Position numbers and translations under genes: made by a program | In this document: one piece after another, positions 34,199-42,752 of the stretch | Layout of the letters: each line of letters opens with the position of its first letter | Numbering within the stretch: position 1 is the first letter of the stretch | Assembly: GCF_017068395.1 (NCBI RefSeq) | Contig: NZ_CP070619.1 | Coordinates: 5,456,001 to 5,520,000, forward strand | Source: Rhodococcus pseudokoreensis | GTDB lineage: Bacteria; Actinomycetota; Actinomycetes; Mycobacteriales; Mycobacteriaceae | Reading direction: 5' to 3' | DNA: 64,000 bases | Notes under the pieces: model-generated | Told to the model about the DNA's origin: nothing | Databases searched by the model: none | What the model saw: the letters and a program-made list of their open reading frames with translations, nothing else

Positions 34199-35086
34199 AT
34201 GACCGAAGCCGACGTCCAGTATCCGGAATCGAATGCGGCAGGCCTCGAGGTCGACGCGGGGGTTCGCGCGTTCGGCATCGGATCGGCCAGTGCGAGGTCC
34301 GCTCTCCTCACCATTCTCGGTGAGTTCGTCCGTCCCCGTGGGCAAGCGGTCTGGACGTCGGCGTTACTGCGGGCGCTCGCGGAAATCGGCGTGGAGCAGA
34401 AGGCGGCGCGTCAGGCGATCTCCCGGATGGCGCAGGAGGGTCTGCTCGTGTCCGAGCGCTCGGGCCGGCGGGTGCGGTGGTCGCTGACCGAGGAGGGCGC
34501 CACCTTGCTTCGCGACGGCGCCGACAGAATCTACGGGTTTCTCCGTGCACACCGGGAATGGGACGAGCGCTGGCTGGTCGTCACGGTCGCCGTTCCGGAG
34601 GCTCAGCGCAGTTTGCGGCATCGACTGCGGACGCAGCTCACGTGGCTCGGTATGGGATCGCCGTCGCCGGGTCTCTGGGTAATCCCCGACGCGGGCAAGG
34701 AAGACGCCGTCCTGGCTGTCCTCGACGAACTGGGATTGCGGGCCAAGGCGTTTGCCTGGGTCGGCACGTGGGTTCCGGTCGATGATGTCCGGACCCTCAT
34801 CTCTGCGGCGTGGGATCTCGACGAGCTGGCGGAGAAGTACCGTCACTTCACCGATTGGACCACGGGGATGGCACCGCTGACGTCGGCCGAGACCTTCGTC
34901 GCGCAGGTGGAGCTCGTGCACGAGTGGCGTCGCTTCCCGTTTCTGGACCCGGACCTGCCTGCGTCGCTCCTGCCCTCCGATTGGCCTGCGGTGCGCGCGG
35001 TGGACGCGTTCGACGCGAGCCATCAGCGCTGGCACGACACCGCGCAGGCCCAGTGGGACGTGTGGGCCGAGCAGGAGGGCGGCTGA
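34199..35086 (+). CDS. PaaX-like transcriptional regulator
   Basis: This 295-residue regulator has an N-terminal winged-helix domain (SALLTILGEFVRPRGQAVWTSALL and RQAISRMAQEGLL) and the PaaX central and C-terminal domains (VPEAQRSLRHRLRTQLTWLGMG, then WDLDELAEKYRHF). PaaX represses phenylacetate genes and is released by phenylacetyl-CoA. No paa genes are present here, so this protein probably senses another aryl-CoA. Its natural targets could be the thioesterase genes downstream or the MFS gene upstream. The ATG follows GAAGGTGAG. Confidence 0.87.
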   Translation: MTEADVQYPESNAAGLEVDAGVRAFGIGSASARSALLTILGEFVRPRGQAVWTSALLRALAEIGVEQKAARQAISRMAQEGLLVSERSGRRVRWSLTEEGATLLRDGADRIYGFLRAHREWDERWLVVTVAVPEAQRSLRHRLRTQLTWLGMGSPSPGLWVIPDAGKEDAVLAVLDELGLRAKAFAWVGTWVPVDDVRTLISAAWDLDELAEKYRHFTDWTTGMAPLTSAETFVAQVELVHEWRRFPFLDPDLPASLLPSDWPAVRAVDAFDASHQRWHDTAQAQWDVWAEQEGG

Positions 35087-35243
35087 TTCGCGCGCTCCCC
35101 GAGAGTCACGCTCGGTAGTCAGGAAAAGTCTACAGAAGATTTGACTATCGCTAGAAATGTGTTGACTATTGAGGGGTGCTCTGGAGAGCGCGTCGTGTGG
35201 CGGGTCGAAGCTGTCGAGTCTCAGTGTCTGAAAGGAGCCGGAA

Positions 35244-36125
35244 GTGGCACCGTTGTCCGTGAGTGCGCCTGGTTTCGAGATCGGGCGGCACCGTGCTCGC
35301 CACCCGGCCGAGATGCTCACCGGTTGCCGTGTGACGGCCCGCGGCGACGACTGGGCCACGGCCGCGATGATCCTTCCCCGTTTCGCTACGGGACCGGACG
35401 TTCCGCTCGGCTGGTTGGGTGTGGCGGCCGACTCCGCGGCGGCCCAATCGCTCGGCGGCCTGTTCGCGCAGGGGCTCGACGTGCGCACGGTCGACCTGCG
35501 CCTCGACGCCGTCGGTCCGGTGCCCTCGCCCGGAACCGTGGTGACCGCGCGGGGCGATCTGATCTCGTCGAATCACCGAACCGGGTTGAGCCGTATCCGG
35601 ATTCATGGGCCCGACGACGCCGGCATCGCCGTGGGAACCGCACGCTTCCTCGTCGTCCCCGGATCGCCACCCTCGCCGCCCTCGGCCCCGACGTCGACGG
35701 TCTCGAAATCCGCTACGGGTGGTGTCCCGCTGCTACCGTCCCTCGACGAGATCTTCGGCATCACGGACACCGCCCGGAACGGAAATTCCTCGGTGCTGAC
35801 CGCCGAACTCGACCCGGCGCTGTGCAACAGGCACGGGGTCGTGCACGGCGGACTGCACGTCAGCCTGATCGACCACGCGATGCGCGCGCTGGTCGGTCAT
35901 TCCGGAACCCACGAAGACCCGGGGGCTCCGGAGCTACTCGACCTCACGCTGGCATACCAGCGTCCCCTTGCGCCGGAAGTCGACGGCACGGTGCTGCTGT
36001 GTGCCACGGTCGAACGCCGGGGCCGGCGGATCACCACGGTGAACGCCACCCTGCAGACCTCGACGGGCCGCGTCCTGACCTCGGCGCAAGGCACCTTCCT
36101 GTCCACTACGGAGGATCGCCCATGA
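35244..36125 (+). CDS. Double-hotdog acyl-CoA thioesterase-like protein
   Basis: This 293-residue protein has two hotdog-like halves. The C-terminal half (about 165-293) shows the PaaI motif NRHGVVHGGLHVSLIDHAM; the N-terminal half is more degenerate, as in other double-hotdog thioesterases. It would hydrolyse an acyl- or aryl-CoA. The GTG at 35244 has AAAGGAG 6 bases upstream. It overlaps the next thioesterase by 4 bases (ATGA). The AT-rich spacer before it (35087-35243) contains two TTGACTAT repeats and probably the promoter. Confidence 0.82.
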   Translation: MAPLSVSAPGFEIGRHRARHPAEMLTGCRVTARGDDWATAAMILPRFATGPDVPLGWLGVAADSAAAQSLGGLFAQGLDVRTVDLRLDAVGPVPSPGTVVTARGDLISSNHRTGLSRIRIHGPDDAGIAVGTARFLVVPGSPPSPPSAPTSTVSKSATGGVPLLPSLDEIFGITDTARNGNSSVLTAELDPALCNRHGVVHGGLHVSLIDHAMRALVGHSGTHEDPGAPELLDLTLAYQRPLAPEVDGTVLLCATVERRGRRITTVNATLQTSTGRVLTSAQGTFLSTTEDRP

Positions 36126-36574
36126 CCCACGACACCGATACGCAGTTCCCGCCACGATCGGCGACGATGTCCGCTCTGGTGGAATGGTCCGACACCGATG
36201 CGGCGGGGCATCATCACAATTCATCGATCCTGCGGTGGGTGGAAGCATGCGAGGTGCGGTTGTACCGACAGTTGGGTCTGCTGGAGCATTTTCCGAGCAT
36301 GCCCAGAGTCCAGCAAGTGGTGAACTACACGTCGAAGCTCTGGTTCGGCCAGGAGGTCACCACCACCGTCCGCATTCAGGCGGTGGGGCGAACCTCGATC
36401 ACCTTCGAATTCGACGTCTACGGAGAAGAATTCGACGGCGCGGCCCGAGTCCGGGCCGCGCACGGGACGTTCACCTCCGTGCACGTTCTCCCCGCCGACA
36501 CCCGTGCGACGCCCTGGCCGGACGACATTCTGAAGCTGGTGGACCCACATCGGGTGGCGCCGGTCGCCGTCTGA
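36122..36574 (+). CDS. 4-hydroxybenzoyl-CoA thioesterase-family protein
   Basis: This single hotdog thioesterase of 150 residues belongs to the 4HBT/YbgC group: VEWSDTDAAGHHHNSSILRWVE carries the conserved aspartate and the helix start, then VNYTSKLWFGQEV. It probably releases a free aromatic or branched acid from CoA. It is translationally coupled to the double-hotdog gene, so two different thioesterases are made together. Set B has none, which suggests both pathway copies share this exit. Confidence 0.85.
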   Translation: MTHDTDTQFPPRSATMSALVEWSDTDAAGHHHNSSILRWVEACEVRLYRQLGLLEHFPSMPRVQQVVNYTSKLWFGQEVTTTVRIQAVGRTSITFEFDVYGEEFDGAARVRAAHGTFTSVHVLPADTRATPWPDDILKLVDPHRVAPVAV

Positions 36575-36644
36575 CCAACACCGGTCGAAGCCGAGGGGAC
36601 ACGCACTAGACTGCACGTGTATCGGTCGGAGAGGTGTTGCGATC

Positions 36645-37424
36645 ATGCCGGACAGCGGTGGAGACTCGGTGATCGGACGTGTGGTGCGTTTGCTCAGTGC
36701 CTTCGACCGCAATTCGCGCTCACTACCGCTCACAACGCTCGCGAATCGTGCCGACCTTCCCCTCACGACAACGCACCGGTTGGTGAACGAGCTGGTCAAA
36801 CACGGTCTACTCGAACGCGCTCCCAACAAGGAGATCAGCATCGGGTTGCGGCTGTGGGAAATTTCCGCGCGCGGCTCGCACACGATGACGTTGCGTGAGG
36901 CGGCGCTGCCGTTCATGGAGGACCTCCAGACGATCCTGCGTCAGCACGTCAGTCTGGCGGTCCTGGACGCCGGATCGGTGTTGTTTCTCGAACGCCTGGC
37001 GAGTCCGGACTCGACGCTCGATGCCGGCCGGATGGCCGAACGGTATCCCCTGCACGGATGTTCGACCGGTCTTGTGCTGCTGGCATTTTCGTCACCGGAG
37101 TACCAGGCCAAGGTTCTGTCCGGGCCGTTGGACAAGCTCACCGACCGCACCGTCACCGACCCGGTCCTGCTCCGCCGGATCCTGGCCGAGGTGCGCCAGC
37201 AACGCTTCTTCTACGCGGCAGGTTTCGGAATCGAGCGGTGGTCCGGAATTGCCGTGCCCATCATGGGCGAACACGGCGCGGTGATCGCGGCGCTGACCGT
37301 GGTCTACGCACGGGGTGAGGAGAACGTGTTGACGGCAGTCCCCGCCATGCAGACCGTCGCCACCAGTATCGCGCGCGCCATTGCAGCCACCCCGGTTGCG
37401 CGCGACGGTAACCGCAGCTCATAA
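36645..37424 (+). CDS. IclR-family transcriptional regulator (set B)
   Basis: This 259-residue regulator has an N-terminal winged helix (LTTLANRADLPLTTTHRLVNEL) and a C-terminal effector domain with LFLERLASPDSTLDAGRMAERYPLH-type contacts. It is the full-length paralogue of 2353-3105. It is transcribed toward the set B P450 operon with a 220-base spacer, so it is the most obvious regulator of that operon; IclR proteins of catabolic clusters often act as activators. The ATG at 36645 gives a normal family length. Confidence 0.9.
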   Translation: MPDSGGDSVIGRVVRLLSAFDRNSRSLPLTTLANRADLPLTTTHRLVNELVKHGLLERAPNKEISIGLRLWEISARGSHTMTLREAALPFMEDLQTILRQHVSLAVLDAGSVLFLERLASPDSTLDAGRMAERYPLHGCSTGLVLLAFSSPEYQAKVLSGPLDKLTDRTVTDPVLLRRILAEVRQQRFFYAAGFGIERWSGIAVPIMGEHGAVIAALTVVYARGEENVLTAVPAMQTVATSIARAIAATPVARDGNRSS

Positions 37425-37460
37425 CACATTTTTATACAAATTATTCCGCCTACCGGAAGT

Positions 37461-37470
37461 GCTATTTGTG
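37461..37470 (+). promoter_or_regulatory. 10-base block shared by both P450 promoters
   Basis: GCTATTTGTG lies 174 bases before the set B P450 start; the same 10 bases occur at 7116-7125, 124 bases before the set A P450. The surrounding spacer is AT-rich, with TTTTTATACAAATTATT just upstream. It could be part of a core promoter or an activator site. With only two occurrences the case is weak. Confidence 0.4.
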
Positions 37471-37644
37471 GCGTGCTTCACTCCTGGGAGTCTTGATAGA
37501 GCAGAGCACAGGAGTCGGGAGCGAAAACAGGATCCGCTCCGTCCCTACGGCCATTTCGGTCGAATGCTCACACCCAGACCGGACGACGGGCGCTTATCGA
37601 TCGGTGCCCCCGCGTCCAACACCAGCTTCCACGAAAGGACGCCG

Positions 37645-38892
37645 ATGTCTACCGTCACCGAGTCCACCGCGATCTCGCACCCCTACTCTCACGAGTTGGA
37701 GTGGCCGACAGACCTTCCCGCGTTCAAGGTGATCGACGAGGACGGCAGTCAAGGTGTGCCGTATGCGCACTACGCGTGGATGCGTGAGCATGCCCCGGTG
37801 CTCCGCGCGCAGACACCCGGCGAGGACGTCTGGTTCGTCAGCCGATACCAGGACGTGCGCAAAGCTCTGCGCGCACCCAAGGTCTTCTCCTCCCAGGTGA
37901 CCGAACCGGTGCCGCTGACGTTCCTGACCCTGTTCGATGCGCCCAACCACACCCGCCTCCGGCAGGTGGTCGCACGCGCCTTCACCCCCAAATCGGTGGC
38001 GATGGTCGAAGACCGCGTCCGCGAGAATGCCGCCCGGTATCTCGACGAGATGATCGCGGCCGGCGGCGGCGAGGTGGCGACGTCCTACTCGATGCCGCTG
38101 AGCATGTCGACCATCAGTGCCATCCTCGACGTTCCGGCTGCGGACATCGACAAAATGAAGTTCTGGTCGGACGAGATGTTCACGTACTTCGCGCGCGTCG
38201 CGCGGAATGCGCCGGGATCGGGCGAGGACGAGAAGAACACCATGGAGTTCTTCGACTACCTCCAGGAGAACCTCGAGCGTCTCTACCGCGAGAACAGCGA
38301 GGCTGTCGGCGGTCACATCGCGCGGATGTGGAAGGAAGGCCTGCTCTCCGACAAGGAGGCCCGCGAACTGTGCGGGTTCATGTTCGTCGCAGGCCACGAC
38401 ACAACCACGCTGTTGATGACGATGGCGTTCCAGGAATTCGCACACCATCCGGATCTCCTGGGGCGGATCCGCACCAACCCGGACGAGGCGGAGAAATTCG
38501 TCGAGGAACTTGCCCGTTTCCGCGGTTCGGTTCACCGCACCGTGCGACGCACCAAGGACGACGTCGAGATCGCCGGAACCGTCATTCCGAAGGGTGCGGT
38601 CGTTCGGCTGCTCATCGCATCGGCCAACCGTGACGAGACGAAGTTCCCCGGCGCGCACGAGTTCGACATGGACCGGGACACCGAAGGGCACTTCGGGTTC
38701 GGATACGGCATCCACAGCTGCATCGGTTCGCCCCTCGCCCGCCTCGAGCTGCGGGTGACGACCAAACTACTGGCGGCTCGGCTCGAGTCGATCGCGATCG
38801 ATCCCGACCACGCGATCGAGTACATGCACGGCAACAATCTCACCGTCGGACCCGAGCGCATGCACGTCCTGCTGCATGCCGTGGGTGCCTGA
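37645..38892 (+). CDS. Cytochrome P450 (set B)
   Basis: This is a soluble class I P450 of 415 residues, with heme ligand Cys359 in GYGIHSCIG, ExxR pair Glu288/Arg291 and I-helix motif AGHDTT (249-254). It is nearly collinear with the P450 at 7250-8494, including long shared blocks (GGHIARMWK, RLLIASANRDE/D). The ATG at 37645 has AAAGGAC just upstream and gives a length equal to its paralogue; an open frame reaching into the spacer is not used. Reductase, ferredoxin and SDR genes follow in the same order as in set A. Differences lie in substrate-facing segments, so substrate range may differ. Confidence 0.95.
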   Translation: MSTVTESTAISHPYSHELEWPTDLPAFKVIDEDGSQGVPYAHYAWMREHAPVLRAQTPGEDVWFVSRYQDVRKALRAPKVFSSQVTEPVPLTFLTLFDAPNHTRLRQVVARAFTPKSVAMVEDRVRENAARYLDEMIAAGGGEVATSYSMPLSMSTISAILDVPAADIDKMKFWSDEMFTYFARVARNAPGSGEDEKNTMEFFDYLQENLERLYRENSEAVGGHIARMWKEGLLSDKEARELCGFMFVAGHDTTTLLMTMAFQEFAHHPDLLGRIRTNPDEAEKFVEELARFRGSVHRTVRRTKDDVEIAGTVIPKGAVVRLLIASANRDETKFPGAHEFDMDRDTEGHFGFGYGIHSCIGSPLARLELRVTTKLLAARLESIAIDPDHAIEYMHGNNLTVGPERMHVLLHAVGA

Positions 38893-38916
38893 CCGGACCG
38901 CGCGGAAGGCAGGACA

Positions 38917-40155
38917 ATGTCCACACCCATCGTTGTCGTCGGCGCCGGGCACGCCGGTGTCCACACCGCGTCGCGTCTCGTCGAACTCGGATACCGAGGT
39001 GAGTTGATCCTGATCGACGAGGAAGACGGGCTCCCCTACGAGCGGCCGCCCCTCTCGAAGGACGTGCTCGCCGGCGCGGAATCGCATGAGCCCCCCGCGC
39101 TTCGGAAACAGGACTATTACGAGGACAAGGGAATCCGGCGAATCGCCGGGTCCGCGGTGACCGCTGTCGACCGATCCGCGCGGGAGATCTGCCTGGCCGA
39201 TGGCTCCACGATTCCCTATCACCGACTCATCCTCGCCACGGGGTCGCGGGCACGGACACTCGACGTTCCCGGCGCAGCGCTGCCCGGCGTGCAGGTCTTG
39301 AAGACCCGCGCAGACGGCCGCAATTTGAAGGCGATGCTGCGCCCCGGCGTGCGGTTCGTGATCGTCGGTGCCGGGTACATCGGGATGGAGGTCGCAGCGG
39401 CGGCGGTGAAATCCGGTTGCAGCGCAACCGTACTCGAGTATCAGGATCGATCGATGAGCCGTGTCACGTCGGAAGATGTGAGTCGCTACTTCGAGGACCT
39501 CCATGTTGCGGAGGGAGTGCAGTTCGCCTTCGGTAGCTCCCTTGAAAGGATCGAGGGGTCGGACCGGGTCGAAGGCGTCGTCACCAGCGACGGAGAGACG
39601 ATCCCCGCAGACGTCGTCGTGGTGGGTATCGGTGTGCTACCCAACCAGGAACTCGCCGAGGCGGCCGGACTCGACTGTTCCGACGGAATCGTCGTCGACG
39701 AGCACGCCCGCACCTCCGATCCCGAGATCTATGCCGTCGGCGACGTCACCCGTTTCACCTGTCCCCGGGAAGGTGTCAGTATGCGCCTCGAATGCGTGCA
39801 GAATGCAATGGCGCAGGCAGACAGCGCGGCTCGCCACATACTGGGTCTCGACGCCGCGGTCGCGGAGGTGCCGTGGTTCTGGACCGTCCAGCACGGTGTC
39901 CGACTGCAGACCGCCGGGGTGCGCTCGTCGGAAGACCACGTAGTTCGGCGCGGCGATCCTGCCGACGGCAAGTTCGCGGTTCTCTACCTGCGCGACGGTC
40001 GCCTGGCCGCACTGGACACGATCAATGCGCTCGGCGACTTCGCCGCGGGAAAGAAGCTCATCGCCGCCGGTGCCCGGCTCGATCCCGTACTCGCGGCAGA
40101 CCGAGCGGTGAAGCTGGCGACCACCCGAACCGACGATCTCGCTATATCACGTTAG
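38917..40155 (+). CDS. NAD(P)H:ferredoxin reductase of P450 system (set B)
   Basis: This FAD-dependent reductase of 412 residues has GAGHAG near 9-14 for FAD, GAGYIG near 151-156 for NAD(P)H, YERPPLSKD and the C-terminal YAVGDV block. It feeds the adjacent [2Fe-2S] ferredoxin. It is the paralogue of 8539-9774. The start is an ATG 24 bases after the P450 stop with GGAAGGCAGG before it, so the genes are one operon. Confidence 0.93.
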   Translation: MSTPIVVVGAGHAGVHTASRLVELGYRGELILIDEEDGLPYERPPLSKDVLAGAESHEPPALRKQDYYEDKGIRRIAGSAVTAVDRSAREICLADGSTIPYHRLILATGSRARTLDVPGAALPGVQVLKTRADGRNLKAMLRPGVRFVIVGAGYIGMEVAAAAVKSGCSATVLEYQDRSMSRVTSEDVSRYFEDLHVAEGVQFAFGSSLERIEGSDRVEGVVTSDGETIPADVVVVGIGVLPNQELAEAAGLDCSDGIVVDEHARTSDPEIYAVGDVTRFTCPREGVSMRLECVQNAMAQADSAARHILGLDAAVAEVPWFWTVQHGVRLQTAGVRSSEDHVVRRGDPADGKFAVLYLRDGRLAALDTINALGDFAAGKKLIAAGARLDPVLAADRAVKLATTRTDDLAISR

Positions 40156-40166
40156 GAATTCACGAC

Positions 40167-40487
40167 ATGTCCAACAACATCACCGTCATCGACCGCGCGG
40201 GATCGCCCAGCCAGGTCGAGTGGGAACCCGAACAGACCCTCATGGAAGCTCTGCGGGACAATGATTTTCCACTCCTGGCGTCGTGCGGCGGAACCGCGTC
40301 CTGCGCCACCTGCCATGTGTACCTGGAACCGCAGGTCGTCTCGGGACTCGGCGAGCGCTCCGAAGACGAGATCGAACTCCTCGAGGAAGCCGAAGGGTTC
40401 GACGCGGAGACGTCACGACTGTCCTGCCAGGTCGCGCACGCTCAGTCGCTCGACGGAATCACCGTCACGCTGGCGCCGGAGGAATGA
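40167..40487 (+). CDS. [2Fe-2S] ferredoxin, adrenodoxin/putidaredoxin type (set B)
   Basis: This is a 106-residue electron carrier with cluster ligands Cys40, Cys46, Cys49 and Cys87. It matches the set A ferredoxin from the WEPEQ/WEPDQ motif to the common C-terminus ITVTLAPEE, but lacks the N-terminal extension and the extra cysteine. TAGGAATT precedes the ATG. It is the third gene of the set B P450 operon. Confidence 0.93.
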   Translation: MSNNITVIDRAGSPSQVEWEPEQTLMEALRDNDFPLLASCGGTASCATCHVYLEPQVVSGLGERSEDEIELLEEAEGFDAETSRLSCQVAHAQSLDGITVTLAPEE

Positions 40488-40564
40488 CCGGATCGGGAAA
40501 GGCCGACCGGCCCTTCGTGCGAAACGAACAACCGTGCCACACGAACAACTTTGAGGAGATGGCG

Positions 40565-41335
40565 ATGAGACTGCAAGGCAAGCGCGTGGTCGTGACCGCG
40601 GCCGCGTCGGGAATGGGCCAGGCCGGGTGCGAACGGTTCGCGCAGGAAGGCGCCCGGATCGCGGCAGTCGACCGGGACGAAGCCCGGTTGAAGGAAGTGG
40701 TCGACGGAATCAACACGGCTGGCGGCAACGCACAGGGGTTCGTCGCCGATCTGTCCGACGCCGACATCGCCGGGACCGTCGCCGACGACGCGATCGCATG
40801 GCTCGGCGGAATCGACGTCCTGTGGAGCCACGCGGGAATGCCCGCCCCCGGCGACGTCGAGACCCTCGACCTCGACGAATTCCGAACCGCCACCGACGTG
40901 AACCTCACACAGTCGACGGTGATCGCGGCACGCGCGATCACGCACATGCGACAGCAGGGGAGCGGCTCGATCATCTTCACCGCATCGACCTCCGGACTCG
41001 TCGGGTCTGCGCTCAGCCCGGTCTACTCCGCACTGAAGGCGAGCGTCATTGGTCTGGCCAAGGGGTTGGCCGTGCGCTACGCGACCGATGGTGTCCGCGT
41101 GAACGCACTGTGCCCGGGACCGGTGGCGACCCCGATGTTGTACAACGACTTCATGAAGGTCGATGCACGGTTCTCCCAGGAAGAGAACGAGAAGCGTGTC
41201 GTCGCCGGTGTCCCACTCGGCCGCGCCGGTCAGCCCCGTGAGATTGCGGACGCCGCGTTGTGGCTGGCCTCGGACGAGTCGTCCTTCGTCACGGGGATCG
41301 CGTTGCCCGTCGACGGCGGCCTGACCGCACGATAG
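40565..41335 (+). CDS. Short-chain dehydrogenase/reductase (set B, P450-linked)
   Basis: This SDR of 256 residues aligns without gaps to the set A enzyme at 10232-11002 through the active site: loop TAAASGMG, WSHAG, catalytic Tyr154/Lys158 (YSALK), and PVDGG near the end. The probable role is alcohol oxidation after the P450. The ATG at 40565 is preferred to one at 40559 because TGAGGAG ends 7 bases before it. The MHS transporter follows after about 50 bases. Confidence 0.88.
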   Translation: MRLQGKRVVVTAAASGMGQAGCERFAQEGARIAAVDRDEARLKEVVDGINTAGGNAQGFVADLSDADIAGTVADDAIAWLGGIDVLWSHAGMPAPGDVETLDLDEFRTATDVNLTQSTVIAARAITHMRQQGSGSIIFTASTSGLVGSALSPVYSALKASVIGLAKGLAVRYATDGVRVNALCPGPVATPMLYNDFMKVDARFSQEENEKRVVAGVPLGRAGQPREIADAALWLASDESSFVTGIALPVDGGLTAR

Positions 41336-41382
41336 TCCTGCGCCGTTCACTCTTTTCATTTCCCACTTCGATCGGACGATGT

Positions 41383-42741
41383 ATGAGCACAGTCGACGTT
41401 TCCGCGCACACGAGCGCTCCGGACAAGATCACCAAGGTCACCCGGGCCGGCGCGATCGGCAACTTCATCGAGTTCTACGATTTCACCCTGTACGGGTTCT
41501 TCGCAGTCACCATCGCCACACTGTTCTTCCCGCAGTTCGACAGCGTGGCGGCTCTGCTCTCGACGTTTGCCTTGTTCGGCGTCGCGTTCGTGATTCGTCC
41601 GATCGGAGCGGTCGTCTTCGGACACGTCGGCGACCGCTGGGGACGCAAGCGCGCGTTGATGATCGCGGTTCTTCTGATGAGCGCCGCCACCGCGGCCATC
41701 GGTGTGCTGCCGACCTATGCGGCGGTCGGCGTGGCGGCACCGACACTCTTGCTCGTGTGCCGACTGCTGCAGGGCTTCTCGGCGGGCGGGGAGCAGAGCG
41801 GAGCGTTCGTTCTCGTGGTCGAGCAGTCCGCGATCGGCGAACGCGGCAGGAACGCCTCCAAACTCGTCGTGTCGATCGTTGCGGGGGTGTGCTGCGCCGC
41901 CCTGGTCGTCCTGGTCGTCTCGGCCCTGACGACCGACCAGCAGATGGCCCAGTGGGGCTGGCGTCTGCCGTTCCTCCTGTCGGCACCGCTCGGCGTCCTC
42001 GGCTTCTACCTCCGCATGAGCATCGAGGATTCGCACGACTTCACCGCCGCCCGAGCGAATTCCGAGCCGGGAACGCCCGCGCCTCTCGCGCAGGCCTTCC
42101 GCACGGTTCGCCGCCAGATGTGCACCCTCCTCGGATGGGTCGCCATGCAATCCGTCGCCGGCTACATCCTGGTCGGATTCATGATGTCCTACCTCGTGAA
42201 GTTTCAGAACTACCCGATGTCGACGGCCCTGACGATCGTGGTCGTCGGTCACCTCGTGGGGATCGGGCTGATCGTCGGCATCGGCCGGTGGGCAGACCGC
42301 ATCCAACGCAAGACGCTGGCCGTGTCACTCGCCGCGGCCCTGGCGATCGCGGTGGTGCCGGCCTTCATTCTCCTGCGGCACGGCGTCGTCGCCGCGACGA
42401 TCGGAATCTCCCTGTACGCCACCACCGCGTACTCGCTGCTGATCGTGTCGGCACTGGCAGTCGTCGAACTCTTTCCCGTCGAGGTGCGGTACTCGGCCAG
42501 CGCACTCCCGTTCCAGATCAGCTACGCGGTGTTCGGCGGTGCAGCACCCTTCGTCTCCACCTGGCTGGTCGCGGAGGTCTCCACCATCGCACCCGCATAC
42601 GCACTCGTGCTCTTCGGAATTCTCGGAATCGTCGTTGCAGCGATCGCGATTCCGAACCTGCCGACCCGGCCGGACGACGGCGCCGACGGAACTGCGGCCG
42701 ACTGCGAACCCGGCGCGGGCACAACCATTCACGCCAATTAG
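41383..42741 (+). CDS. MFS transporter, MHS family (set B)
   Basis: This is a 12-segment MHS-family symporter of 452 residues, with signature AGAIGNFIEFYDFTLYGF, loop GHVGDRWGRKRAL, and FSAGGEQSGAF. It is the closest relative of the set A porter at 21414-22784. Here it is embedded between the SDR and ALDH genes of the P450 operon, which strengthens the view that these porters import the pathway substrate or an acidic intermediate. Confidence 0.9.
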   Translation: MSTVDVSAHTSAPDKITKVTRAGAIGNFIEFYDFTLYGFFAVTIATLFFPQFDSVAALLSTFALFGVAFVIRPIGAVVFGHVGDRWGRKRALMIAVLLMSAATAAIGVLPTYAAVGVAAPTLLLVCRLLQGFSAGGEQSGAFVLVVEQSAIGERGRNASKLVVSIVAGVCCAALVVLVVSALTTDQQMAQWGWRLPFLLSAPLGVLGFYLRMSIEDSHDFTAARANSEPGTPAPLAQAFRTVRRQMCTLLGWVAMQSVAGYILVGFMMSYLVKFQNYPMSTALTIVVVGHLVGIGLIVGIGRWADRIQRKTLAVSLAAALAIAVVPAFILLRHGVVAATIGISLYATTAYSLLIVSALAVVELFPVEVRYSASALPFQISYAVFGGAAPFVSTWLVAEVSTIAPAYALVLFGILGIVVAAIAIPNLPTRPDDGADGTAADCEPGAGTTIHAN

Positions 42742-42752
42742 AGGAACCATTG

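Noticed and set aside
41379..42738. Long upstream extension of the set B aldehyde dehydrogenase frame (926 codons in all)
   Set aside because: The first 450 codons are out-of-frame sequence of the MHS transporter; the ATG at 42753 with GAGGAACC is the real start.
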